Origin: Planococcus maritimus
Lineage (GTDB): Bacteria; Bacillota; Bacilli; Bacillales_A; Planococcaceae
Length of the DNA stretch: 64,000 bases
Assembly: GCF_001687625.2 (NCBI RefSeq)
Contig: NZ_CP016538.2
Coordinates: 1,022,501 to 1,086,500 of the forward strand
Reading direction: 5' to 3'
The notes under the pieces are model-generated. The model did not search any database. It was not told the origin of the DNA and worked only from the letters and a program-made list of their open reading frames with translations. A program made the translations under genes and the position numbers. Positions 26,814 through 34,740 of the stretch are shown piece by piece (the first letter of the stretch is position 1; each line of letters opens with the position of its first letter).

Positions 26814-26843
26814 TTACGCCGTTCCACTTAGGGAAGGGCGCAA
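26814..26843 (-). CDS. Possible 9-codon leader ORF upstream of the CNNM gene
   Basis: AGGAGGTG, six bases, then TTG and nine sense codons (MRPSLSGTA) to a TAA that runs straight into the AAAGGAG site of the CNNM gene. A strong ribosome binding site this close upstream with no other gene to serve suggests a translated leader that controls access to the CNNM start. Seen in sequence; function is inference and chance is possible. Confidence 0.35.
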   Translation of the reverse strand: MRPSLSGTA

Positions 26844-27274
26844 AGTTTGCACCTCCTGAAAATGAAAGATGAAATAATCATGGCAATTCCGAATGACAAG
26901 GGCCTGTCGGACTCAAGGCTCGGTTCCGCGTTTTGAAAGCGCAGTTCCAGCTTTACATTAGTATATCATTAAAAAGATTAATTATTCAGTGAAAAAGAAA
27001 ATGGATATGAAGTGATCACAAGCGATAATCAACGAGCTGCTCGTGCATACTCGTGAAACGTGATATTTACATATTGCCTATGCACCGCTAAAAGAAAGTC
27101 CGGCTATTTTGTGAGGGAAGGTGGATGTCATTTTTCCGTTAGGATATCCTTAGCCCGCCCGGCTTCTCCATTGCGACTGGTACCTTCGGAATGGTAATCT
27201 AGTTGAAACAAGCTCTGGTAAAAAGCACCTTGATTGGGTGCTGGCTATGTTCTATAGAAATGGAGAGATGCGAT
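26844..27274. other. Divergent intergenic region between the CNNM gene and kynU
   Basis: About 430 bases without a convincing gene. On the minus strand TATACT (near 26962) is a possible -10 for the CNNM transcript. In kynU sense, AGCACC / GGGTGCT (27224-27242) forms a hairpin about 20 nt before the kynU ribosome binding site, and TGGTACC (27177-27183) resembles only the core of a T-box without the specifier stem or terminator. No M-box, Mn2+ riboswitch or kynA remnant could be made out. Confidence 0.4.
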
Positions 27275-28528
27275 TTGGATACGGCAATTCGGAAAGACCA
27301 ACAAGATCCACTGGCTAAATTCAAGGAACAATTTTTTGTAGAACCAGGAACGATTTATATGGATGGGAACTCACTCGGCCTGATGTCAAAACGAGCTGAA
27401 GCGAAGCTGGTGGAGCTGATGGAAAGCTGGAAACAGTTTGGAATTGAAGGCTGGACAGAAGGCGAGCATCCGTGGTTCACGCTTGCGGAATCGATGAGTG
27501 AACAAGCGGTGCCATTATTCGGCGCGAAAGCACATGAAGTCATGGTGACCGGATCGATCACGTCAAATATCCATCAGATGTTGTCGACGGTCTATGCACC
27601 AACAGATGAGCGTTTCGTCATTTTGGTCGACGAGCTGAATTTTCCGTCTGATATTTATGCCGTAGAAAGCCACCTGCGCCTCCGTGGACAAGATCCTGCA
27701 GTGGCAATGCGCAAAGTAAAAAGCCGCAATGGCTATACGCTCGAAATGGAAGATATCGTGGCGGAGCTACAAGACGATGTCGCCGTGTTGTTATTGCCAT
27801 CTGTCCTGTACCGAAGCGGGCAATTGCTGCCGCTCCGCGAAATCACCCAAGCGGCGCATCAAAAAGGCATTATCGCCGGATTCGACTTGGCCCACTCGGC
27901 GGGTGCGATGCCGCATGAGCTGCACGCGGACGGCGTGGATTTTGCTGTATGGTGTCATTATAAATACATGAATTCCGGCCCGGGCGGTACGGGAGGCTTG
28001 TATTTACACGAGCGTCATCACAATTTGAATCCTGGCATTGCCGGATGGTTCGGTTCGGACAAGGCCAAGCAATTCGATATGGACCATAGCTTCACGAAAG
28101 CGGAAGGTGCGGGTGCTTACCAAGTCGGCACGCCGAATATTTTCAGCATGGCGCCATTGATCGGCAGCTTGGAACTATTCGAGGAAGCAGGAATCGATCA
28201 AATCCGCAAGAAATCATTAGAATTGACGGCGATGCTGCGTGAAAGGCTTGCGGAGTTAGTTCCTTCTTTGATAGACGTCACGCCTCAAGCAGATGATGAC
28301 AGAGGCGGCCACATAGCGCTTGCACACAAAGAAGCGGCACGCATTTGCAAAGCTTTGAAAAAAGCAGGGATCGTTCCGGATTTCCGCGCGCCGGATATCA
28401 TCCGTCTGGCACCGGTCGCTTTTTACACGAGCTTTGAGGATGTGGAAAAAGTGGCGCTTGCCTTGCAGGAAATTATTGATCATGAACTTTATAAAGAATT
28501 CAGCAACGAACGAAATGTGGTGGCGTAA
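27275..28528 (+). CDS. kynU: Kynureninase
   Basis: A 417-residue PLP enzyme of the tryptophan-kynurenine pathway: cleaves L-kynurenine to anthranilate and alanine. Conserved segments: IYMDGNSLGLMSKRAE, EGWTEGEHPWF, the PLP Asp in GFDLAHSAGA, and the Schiff-base lysine Lys230 in WCHYKYMNSGPGG. Length matches bacterial KynU. The start is TTG 27275 behind GGAGAG, supported by alignment of the N-terminus; 24 upstream in-frame codons look non-coding. The kynB ATG follows its stop directly, so the two are one operon. Confidence 0.93.
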   Translation: MDTAIRKDQQDPLAKFKEQFFVEPGTIYMDGNSLGLMSKRAEAKLVELMESWKQFGIEGWTEGEHPWFTLAESMSEQAVPLFGAKAHEVMVTGSITSNIHQMLSTVYAPTDERFVILVDELNFPSDIYAVESHLRLRGQDPAVAMRKVKSRNGYTLEMEDIVAELQDDVAVLLLPSVLYRSGQLLPLREITQAAHQKGIIAGFDLAHSAGAMPHELHADGVDFAVWCHYKYMNSGPGGTGGLYLHERHHNLNPGIAGWFGSDKAKQFDMDHSFTKAEGAGAYQVGTPNIFSMAPLIGSLELFEEAGIDQIRKKSLELTAMLRERLAELVPSLIDVTPQADDDRGGHIALAHKEAARICKALKKAGIVPDFRAPDIIRLAPVAFYTSFEDVEKVALALQEIIDHELYKEFSNERNVVA

Positions 28529-29149
28529 ATGAAATCCATCATTGATATTTCCATGACGCTTGATGCCGCCACTCCGGAATGGCCAGGAGATACACCATTT
28601 GCTTATCGCTTATCGGTAACAAAAGAACAGAGCGGTTCGGTGAATATTGGGGAACTCCAATCGAGCACACATATCGGTACGCACATCGATGCGCCATTTC
28701 ATTACGATGAACAGGGCTTAAAAACCGACGAGCTGCCGCTCGATGTCTATTTGACGACAGCGCAGGTGATGGAGGTGACGGGGCATGAGCACGTGAAGCT
28801 GAGTGATTTGGATGAGCTTAGACAAGGCGTCAGCGCTGTGCTTTTAAAGACAGCCTCTTGGCAAAATCGCAGCAAATTCCCTGGCGCTTGGCCAACTTTT
28901 GACCCGGAAATCGCGGAATGGATGAAAGACCACAATATCCGACTGCTCGGCGTCGATGTGCCATCAGTAGATCCAGAGACGAGCAAAGAACTGCCGATGC
29001 ACCACGCCATGAATCGTAATGAGCGATTCATTTTGGAAGGCATCGTTTTAGATGGTGTCGCAGCTGGAGTTTACCAGTTGGCGGCATTGCCCCTGAAGAT
29101 CCGCGGCGGGGAAGGCAGCCCGGTTCGCGCAGTGCTTTATACAGAATAG
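28529..29149 (+). CDS. kynB: Kynurenine formamidase KynB
   Basis: A 206-residue cyclase-like metal-dependent hydrolase converting N-formylkynurenine to kynurenine plus formate. The metal motif HxxxHxDxxxH is His48, His52, Asp54, His58 (THIGTHIDAPFH); GVDVPSVDP and a late PMHHAMNR segment complete the active site. Bacterial KynB length. Translationally coupled to kynU (no gap). The pathway's first enzyme, tryptophan 2,3-dioxygenase (kynA), is absent here, unlike the kynABU arrangement of Bacillus cereus. Confidence 0.92.
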   Translation: MKSIIDISMTLDAATPEWPGDTPFAYRLSVTKEQSGSVNIGELQSSTHIGTHIDAPFHYDEQGLKTDELPLDVYLTTAQVMEVTGHEHVKLSDLDELRQGVSAVLLKTASWQNRSKFPGAWPTFDPEIAEWMKDHNIRLLGVDVPSVDPETSKELPMHHAMNRNERFILEGIVLDGVAAGVYQLAALPLKIRGGEGSPVRAVLYTE

Positions 29150-29187
29150 AAAAAGACGCCATTCAATTTGAATGGCGTCTTTTTTTA
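29149..29187. terminator. Terminator after kynB (also usable from the minus strand)
   Basis: Stem AAAAAGACGCCATTCAA / TTGAATGGCGTCTTTTT. Confidence 0.88.
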
Positions 29188-29196
29188 GTATCTTTT

Positions 29197-29634
29197 TCAT
29201 TGTGTAGGCTGTGACCTGAGAAGTGGTTCCATTTGTTTAATATTCATCGCGATGGCATCGCAGACTTCCTGGTATAAAGCCCATTTTTCGTCTTTGTCTG
29301 TGCTGCGGATTTCCGGATTCGGGATATCCCAACGGACCAGTTTTTGCATGGGCAGATCATCTGGGATATCAGCCTGCTCGAATTCTGCATCGTGCAAAGC
29401 GATAATTAAATCCGCTTGTTGGACTTCTTCTGCATTGTATAGACGTTGTTCGACTGGCGGAATTTCCATGATGATTTCTTTCAGCACTTCAATCGGAATG
29501 TCATTGAAAGATGGTTGATTCCATGCCGCACTTCTGATGTCCCAGTCCTGCAACATTAAACGGCTCGCCCAAATTTCAGCCATCAGCCCGCGATGTTGAT
29601 GTGATGATAGAAAATATACAGTATGTCTCGGCAT
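29197..29634 (-). CDS. Arsenate reductase/LMW-phosphatase-like protein lacking the catalytic cysteine
   Basis: A 145-residue protein with the fold pattern of thioredoxin-coupled ArsC and low-molecular-weight phosphatases. In that family the P-loop is CxxxxxCRSQMAE-like; here the equivalent N-terminal loop reads FLSSHQHRGLMAEIW, with serines where the nucleophile should be. The substrate-side motif WDIPNP is kept. The protein has one Cys near its C-terminus, not a redox pair. It is therefore unlikely to reduce arsenate and may bind phosphate-like ligands or be regulatory (inference). The ATG follows AAGGGATC. Monocistronic. Confidence 0.65.
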   Translation of the reverse strand: MPRHTVYFLSSHQHRGLMAEIWASRLMLQDWDIRSAAWNQPSFNDIPIEVLKEIIMEIPPVEQRLYNAEEVQQADLIIALHDAEFEQADIPDDLPMQKLVRWDIPNPEIRSTDKDEKWALYQEVCDAIAMNIKQMEPLLRSQPTQ

Positions 29635-29754
29635 GGCTGATCCCTTCTTCCTTTGTTATTTCCCAGCTGGTTCAATTAGTATTCTTTACCCATATAGGAA
29701 AGTAGGCAAACAGATAAATATATGATATTCATTTAATTATGTCAAAAATATGTC

Positions 29755-29790
29755 ATAAAAATAAACATCCCCCCTTAGAGAGGGGGATGT
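29755..29790 (-). terminator. Terminator after the universal stress protein gene
   Basis: Stem ACATCCCCC / GGGGGATGT followed on the minus strand by TTATTTTTAT. Confidence 0.75.
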
Positions 29791-29806
29791 CCGCGCTTAA
29801 GGAGGA

Positions 29807-30328
29807 TTATTTCACTACAAGAACGGTGCAATTTGAATCTTTGATCAGCTTACTGCTAATGGAACCGACGAAAAACTTCTGCAACCCGGATTTTCCGCTA
29901 TTGCCGACAATCAGTAAATCAATATTCTGTTCGTCGATAAATCCAGTAATTGTTTTGATGACCGGACCTTCAAGTGCCAGTACCGATGCTTCTGCATTTT
30001 TAGCGTCGAGCTGCTGCTGGATGGAGTTGTGCATATGCTTCGAGTATTCTGATGCACGGGCTGTGTCCACTTCTCGCGGTGGCCGGTAGCCATCGTCGCC
30101 AATTCCCTGCGGCATGAACTGTGCATAGGAACTGTCGACATTTGCAGAAGTGACCGGCGCGGAAGCATGTCCAACGTCCATATAGCCCGTGCGTTCTTGC
30201 GCTTCTTCGTTGACATAAAGTGCTGTCAATTTGGATTCTGGAAGAATTTTGGAAAGTTCTATGCCTTTTTCAAGTGCTAGCCGGCTGCCTTCCGATCCAT
30301 CGTATGCGATTGCAATGTTCTTATACAT
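29807..30328 (-). CDS. Universal stress protein (UspA family)
   Basis: A 173-residue single-domain Usp, a cytosolic nucleotide-binding stress protein. N-terminal IAIAYDGSEGSRLALEKGIEL and the C-terminal ATP-binding signature G-x2-G-x9-G-S (GNSGKSGLQKFFVGS) are intact, so it is of the ATP-binding subclass. An insertion rich in Ser, Ala and Gly lies between residues 50 and 80. ATG 30328 is chosen since GAGGCGG precedes it by 8 nt. Role probably in stationary-phase or oxidative survival; no partner genes adjoin. Confidence 0.92.
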   Translation of the reverse strand: MYKNIAIAYDGSEGSRLALEKGIELSKILPESKLTALYVNEEAQERTGYMDVGHASAPVTSANVDSSYAQFMPQGIGDDGYRPPREVDTARASEYSKHMHNSIQQQLDAKNAEASVLALEGPVIKTITGFIDEQNIDLLIVGNSGKSGLQKFFVGSISSKLIKDSNCTVLVVK

Positions 30329-30449
30329 TTCTTTCACCGCCTCAATTTGCTGTTATTCTCTTGTTCCCCCAAATATGAACATTGCAAACCTTTCAGTCAC
30401 AGGTGCGAACGCCAGTCAAGAGGTACGACTTTTGACTGAATTGGCCTTT

Positions 30450-30500
30450 TAGTTCAAAATAGCTTGACAATTCAAAAAAACGAGTGGTACTCTTGAACTA
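30450..30500 (+). promoter_or_regulatory. bmr promoter flanked by an inverted-repeat operator
   Basis: TTGACA (30464-30469) with a weak TACTCT (30488-30493) 18 bp downstream. The promoter is enclosed by TAGTTCAA (30450-30457) and its exact inverse TTGAACTA (30493-30500). This suggests a dimeric repressor or activator site of MarR/TetR style; the regulator is not in the window. Seen in sequence, role inferred. Confidence 0.5.
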
Positions 30501-30529
30501 ACAAATATATGGAAAAGGAGGTTTGGACA

Positions 30530-30601
30530 ATGAAAAAAATTCAAAAGGCGTTAAACACCAATTGCATAGCATTGCCAGGCTCTCCAACTATTTTTCATTG
30601 A
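30530..30601 (+). CDS. Leader peptide ORF 1 (23 aa) of the bmrCD operon (BmrB-like)
   Basis: ATG behind AAGGAGG, 23 codons, peptide beginning MKKIQKALNTN and ending SPTIFH. A terminator follows 60 nt later and bmrC lies 240 nt downstream. In B. subtilis the equivalent leader peptide BmrB couples bmrCD expression to ribosome stalling by translation-inhibiting antibiotics. The peptide itself is not recognisably related to BmrB; the analogy is positional. CAGGC in codons 20-21 can pair with GCCTG in the terminator 5' arm. Confidence 0.6.
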   Translation: MKKIQKALNTNCIALPGSPTIFH

Positions 30602-30660
30602 TATTTACTTCGTGACTAGAAATATTCGGGTTGGGTCTGTGCACCCAGTCCTATTTTCAA

Positions 30661-30696
30661 GAGCGCATGCCTGAAAACGGGTATGCGCTCTTTTTG
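30661..30696 (+). terminator. Leader terminator (attenuator) upstream of bmrCD
   Basis: Stem GAGCGCATGCCTG / CGGGTATGCGCTC, loop AAAA, then TTTTTGTGT. Must be bypassed to express the exporter. Confidence 0.85.
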
Positions 30697-30755
30697 TGTG
30701 GTTTAACCAGCTAGGCTGCTTAAATAAATAAGTAAAATCGAGGGAGAGAAGCATT

Positions 30756-30812
30756 ATGGGAAATTCTCATGTAAAAAAAGCACTAATCAAGGAATCGCTT
30801 GAAGGCGATTAG
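30756..30812 (+). CDS. Leader ORF 2 (18 aa) between terminator and bmrC
   Basis: ATG behind GAGGGAGAG, peptide MGNSHVKKALIKESLEGD, stop TAG 31 nt before bmrC. Its second half lies in a potential hairpin ACTAATC / GATTAGT. Could be a second regulatory peptide or allow translational coupling; no relative recognised. Confidence 0.4.
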   Translation: MGNSHVKKALIKESLEGD

Positions 30813-30843
30813 TCAAATTGAAAATGGAAAGAAGGCGTAACGA

Positions 30844-32583
30844 ATGTTTGATGTTTTATGGAAATTAAAATGGTTTTTTAAAGAAAATTGGCTGCGCTAC
30901 ACACTGGCAGTCGTGCTATTATTCGTAGCAAATATTCTCGAAATTGTGCCGCCGTGGCTCATCGGTGTGGCTATTGATGCCATCGCCCAGCAGGAACTGA
31001 CCGGTGAATTGCTGTGGCAGTATGTCATTGTGTTACTTGTCGCGATGGTGCTGGCGTATGTCATCAATTTCGTCTGGCAATATCAATTATTCGGAGGAGC
31101 TTATGTCATTGAGCGGCAATTGCGATCGAGCTTGATGGGACAATTTCTCAAGATGACTCCGACATTTTATGAAAAAAACCGGACGGGGGATTTGATGGCC
31201 CGTTCGACCAATGATTTAAAGGCGATTTCCGAGACGGCAGGATTCGGCATTTTAACGCTTGTCGATTCGACTTTATACATGGCAACGATCATCGTGGCAA
31301 TGGGTGTGCTGGTTTCTTGGGAGCTGACTTTCCTGGCAATCTTGCCACTGCCGGTGCTTGCGATTGTCGTTCAATTGCTCGGCAAAAAAATTCACGAGCG
31401 CTATACGTTAGCACAAGACGCGTTCGGTGATATGAACGATAGTGTCCTGGAATCGGTCGGAGGTGTCCGTGTCGTCAGAGCGTATGTACAGGAACGTTCG
31501 TCTGAAAAGGAATTTCAGGACATGACGCAAGATGTCTACGACAAAAACATGGCAGTCGAGCGCATCGATGCCTTGTTCGCGCCGGTTACGAAAGTGCTGA
31601 CAGGCATCAGTTATGTCATTGGCCTCGGCTATGGTGCATTTCTGGTTTCTGAAGGAACGATGACTTTGGGCGATTTGGTCGCCTTCAATGTTTATCTCGG
31701 CATGATCGTCTGGCCGATGTTTGCCATCGGGGAATTGATCAACATTCTGCAGCGCGGCAATGCATCAATTGACCGAGTCAATGAAACCTTGGAGTACGAG
31801 GAAGATGTCGTCGACCCGAAAACGACAAGAAACATGGGGCAACCGGAACGCATTGGATTCCGCGACTTCGGCTTTACGTATCCGCAATCGACAGCGATTA
31901 ATTTGCAAGGCATCAACTTGTCGATGAACAGCGGACAGACGCTCGGCATCGTCGGCAAGACCGGAAGCGGCAAGACGACTTTTGTTAAGCAACTGCTGAA
32001 GGAATACCCGACAGGAGAAGGCTCTTTGACGATGAACGGCATCGAAATCAATGAGTTGAGCAAAGCGCAACTTCGCGATTGGGTCGGCTATGTGCCTCAA
32101 GACCATGTGTTGTTTTCACGAACCATCTTAGAGAACATCTTGTTTGGCAAAGCAGATGCGACACAAGAGGAAGTTGCCGAAGCCATTAAGCTGTCTTATT
32201 TTGAAAAAGATTTGGCGATGCTGCCGAATGGCTTAGAAACGCTAGTCGGTGAAAAAGGTGTCGCATTATCAGGCGGCCAAAAGCAGCGCATTTCAATCGC
32301 GCGGGCAATCATCAAGAATCCGGAAATTCTTATTTTGGACGATTCCTTATCGGCAGTCGATGCCAAAACGGAAGCAAAAATTATCGAGAATATCCAACGC
32401 GAGCGTTCAGGCAAGACGACGATTATTACCACACACCGCTTGTCTGCTGTTAAACACGCTGATTGGATCGTTGTGCTCGATGATGGCCGCATTATCGAAG
32501 AAGGCACACATGAGAAGTTAATCGCAAAACAAGGCTGGTATCACGAGCAATTCCTCCGCCAGCAAATCGGGGAGGTGCAATAA
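30844..32583 (+). CDS. bmrC: Multidrug ABC exporter half-transporter BmrC
   Basis: A 579-residue ABC exporter subunit: six membrane helices (to about residue 320) and one nucleotide-binding domain. Walker A is GKTGSGKTT (about 370), signature LSGGQKQRIS, Walker B ILILDD. The catalytic Glu position after Walker B is Asp500 (DDSLSAVDAK), so its site is degenerate, as in BmrC of the heterodimeric B. subtilis BmrCD. It pairs with BmrD, whose ATG overlaps its stop (TAATG). Exports drugs across the membrane; expression probably depends on the upstream attenuator. The start follows AGAAGGCG. Confidence 0.93.
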   Translation: MFDVLWKLKWFFKENWLRYTLAVVLLFVANILEIVPPWLIGVAIDAIAQQELTGELLWQYVIVLLVAMVLAYVINFVWQYQLFGGAYVIERQLRSSLMGQFLKMTPTFYEKNRTGDLMARSTNDLKAISETAGFGILTLVDSTLYMATIIVAMGVLVSWELTFLAILPLPVLAIVVQLLGKKIHERYTLAQDAFGDMNDSVLESVGGVRVVRAYVQERSSEKEFQDMTQDVYDKNMAVERIDALFAPVTKVLTGISYVIGLGYGAFLVSEGTMTLGDLVAFNVYLGMIVWPMFAIGELINILQRGNASIDRVNETLEYEEDVVDPKTTRNMGQPERIGFRDFGFTYPQSTAINLQGINLSMNSGQTLGIVGKTGSGKTTFVKQLLKEYPTGEGSLTMNGIEINELSKAQLRDWVGYVPQDHVLFSRTILENILFGKADATQEEVAEAIKLSYFEKDLAMLPNGLETLVGEKGVALSGGQKQRISIARAIIKNPEILILDDSLSAVDAKTEAKIIENIQRERSGKTTIITTHRLSAVKHADWIVVLDDGRIIEEGTHEKLIAKQGWYHEQFLRQQIGEVQ

Positions 32584-34334
32584 TGGGAACAGGAAAACGA
32601 TTAACGAACTATGCATTGCAATTTAAGAGCGTTATCATCTGGGGCTTGGTGTTTCTGGCGATTGCGGTAGCCGCCGATCTAGCAGCGCCTTTGATCGCTA
32701 TGGAAATTATCGATGAACACATCTCAGGTGCTGGAGCCATTGAATTTGGCCCGATTGCACAGCTATTGGCCTTGTTCTTCGGCTTATCGATCGTTACGGC
32801 CGTGTTTCGCTACCTGCAGTATATTTTGCTGCAAAAAGGTGCGAACCGCGTCATCCGTAAAATGAGAACCGATGTTTTCGAACACGTCCAACGCTTGCCA
32901 ATCAGCTATTTCGATAATTTGCCGGCAGGAAAAGTGGTCGCGCGCATCACCAATGACACCGAAGCGATCCGCGAGTTGTTCGTCACGGTGCTTGCGCAAT
33001 TTGCGACGAGCTTCATGTATATGGCCGGTATCTATGCTGCTCTTTTCTATCTGGACTGGCGCATGGCGGCGATTGCCTTTGTCCTTGTGCCGCTATTGTA
33101 CGGCTGGATGCTCATTTACCGGAAATACGCATCGAACTTTAACCACATCGTCCGTGAAAAGGTCAGCGAGATGAATGCCATGATCAACGAATCGATTCAA
33201 GGCATGAGCATCATCCAGGCGTTTCGCCGCGAGAAACAGATGAAAGGCGAATTTGAGGAGCTGAACCAAAAGCATTTTAAGTTCCAGCAGAAATTATTGG
33301 TACTAGAAGCAGCCGCATCACATAATATGGTCGGCGTCTTGCGCTCGATAATCTTTGTCTTGTTCATCTGGTACTTCGGCGGGGCATCAATGACTGGCAA
33401 TACAGTGGTTACAGTCGGGGTGCTGTACGCATTTGTGGATTACATTATCCGTCTATTTAATCCGATCAGCGGCATCGTCAATCAATTCAGCCGTCTAGAA
33501 CAATCACTCGTGGCAGCGGAGCGCGTCTTTCGCTTGCTCGATCGTCCGGGTGAAGCGGTCAGCGACGAGCGGGTGGAACGCTACCAAGGCAATGTCCGTT
33601 TTGAACACGTCTGGTTTGCTTATAAAGATGATGAGTATGTGTTGAAGGATTTGTCTTTCGAAGCGAAACAAGGGGAGACGGTTGCGCTTGTCGGCCATAC
33701 GGGATCTGGGAAAAGTTCGATCATGAACTTGCTATTCCGTTTTTACGACGCAACGAAAGGGCAAATTTTAATCGACGGCGTCAACGTCAACGATCTGCCA
33801 AGGCAGGCAGTTCGTGAACATATGGGGATCGTGCTTCAAGATCCGTATTTGTTTACGGGAACAATCGAATCCAATATTACGCTTGGAGACGAACGTGTCA
33901 GCCGCGAAAAAGCAGAAGCGGCACTTGCAGCAGTCGGCGGGGAACGGGTCACGAAACATTTGCCAGCTGGCATCGATGAACCGGTCGTGGAAAAAGGCAG
34001 CACACTTTCTTCTGGCCAGCGCCAGCTTGTGTCCTTTGCCCGCGCCTTGGCATTCGATCCGGCGATTCTGATCCTGGACGAAGCGACATCGAACATCGAC
34101 ACTGAAACAGAAGAGATCATTCAGCATGCGATGGATGTCTTGAAAAAAGGGCGGACGACTTTCATCATCGCCCACCGCTTGTCGACCATTAAGAATGCGG
34201 ACCGCATCTTGGTGCTCGACCACGGAGAAATCGCGGAATCCGGCACGCATGATGAATTGATGGAACACGGCGGCATTTACCGCCAAATGTATCGCATCCA
34301 ATCAGGGATGGCCACTACCCAGAACATCGGGTAA
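32583..34334 (+). CDS. bmrD: Multidrug ABC exporter half-transporter BmrD
   Basis: A 583-residue partner of BmrC with six membrane helices and an ATPase domain. Walker A GHTGSGKSS, the signature diverges to LSSGQRQL, and Walker B ILILDEATSNID has the catalytic Glu500. Combining this Glu with the canonical LSGGQ of BmrC gives one active and one degenerate composite site, the known asymmetry of heterodimeric exporters. One-base overlap with bmrC ensures coupled translation. A short GC terminator follows; yheE lies beyond on the opposite strand as in B. subtilis. Confidence 0.93.
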   Translation: MGTGKRLTNYALQFKSVIIWGLVFLAIAVAADLAAPLIAMEIIDEHISGAGAIEFGPIAQLLALFFGLSIVTAVFRYLQYILLQKGANRVIRKMRTDVFEHVQRLPISYFDNLPAGKVVARITNDTEAIRELFVTVLAQFATSFMYMAGIYAALFYLDWRMAAIAFVLVPLLYGWMLIYRKYASNFNHIVREKVSEMNAMINESIQGMSIIQAFRREKQMKGEFEELNQKHFKFQQKLLVLEAAASHNMVGVLRSIIFVLFIWYFGGASMTGNTVVTVGVLYAFVDYIIRLFNPISGIVNQFSRLEQSLVAAERVFRLLDRPGEAVSDERVERYQGNVRFEHVWFAYKDDEYVLKDLSFEAKQGETVALVGHTGSGKSSIMNLLFRFYDATKGQILIDGVNVNDLPRQAVREHMGIVLQDPYLFTGTIESNITLGDERVSREKAEAALAAVGGERVTKHLPAGIDEPVVEKGSTLSSGQRQLVSFARALAFDPAILILDEATSNIDTETEEIIQHAMDVLKKGRTTFIIAHRLSTIKNADRILVLDHGEIAESGTHDELMEHGGIYRQMYRIQSGMATTQNIG

Positions 34335-34353
34335 GGGGCCGCCCTTTTTTTTG
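34333..34353 (+). terminator. Short terminator after bmrD
   Basis: AAGGG / CCCTT with a GCCG loop, then TTTTTT; the stem is only 5 bp but the T-run is long. Confidence 0.6.
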
Positions 34354-34424
34354 TTTGGATGGAGCAATTCGCTATGGTTGTGAAACCGGCGGCTCTATCT
34401 TTATAATATAGCTACAGCTCATGA

Positions 34425-34459
34425 CAAAAATAAAAAAGCGCCGGAACTTTGCCGGCGCT
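34425..34459 (-). terminator. Terminator after yheE
   Basis: Minus strand stem AAGCGCCGG / CCGGCGCTT followed by TTTTATTTTTG. Confidence 0.88.
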
Positions 34460-34663
34460 TCAATCGTACACGTGATAGAGCATTAGCTCATGGACCATTT
34501 TTTTGATGGCTTCTTCATCCTGTGGCGGTGCAGATTGCCAGACAATCGAGCCGTCCGGATGATACTCGCCGCGAATGCGTTCATTGCGGTAAAAGAATGA
34601 GATGTTCCAGCCGGGCAGCCGGCTGTCTTCGAACATCGGCTTGAATTTAAAATGCTGCAGCAT
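34460..34663 (-). CDS. yheE: YheE-family small protein (DUF5342)
   Basis: A 67-residue soluble protein (MLQHFKFKPMFEDSRLPGW...) matching YheE, which lies beside the bmr genes in B. subtilis as well. Function unknown. It is rich in aromatic and charged residues with no membrane segment. ATG 34663 follows AAGGGGGAT; a longer in-frame extension upstream overlaps the regulatory region and lacks a site. Monocistronic with its own terminator. Confidence 0.82.
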   Translation of the reverse strand: MLQHFKFKPMFEDSRLPGWNISFFYRNERIRGEYHPDGSIVWQSAPPQDEEAIKKMVHELMLYHVYD

Positions 34664-34740
34664 CAGAATCCCCCTTTGATCGTCTCTTCCCATTATAGGG
34701 GAAGCGGCGCAATAGACAAAGAAGAAATGAGTGACCTTAG

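Noticed and set aside
26844-26990. Possible Mg2+ (M-box) or Mn2+ (yybP-ykoY) riboswitch before the CNNM gene
   Set aside because: None of the conserved blocks of either class is present by eye; a covariance-model search would settle it.
27170-27200. Possible T-box (TGGTACC) upstream of kynU
   Set aside because: Only the short core matches; no specifier loop, no terminator/antiterminator pair could be built.
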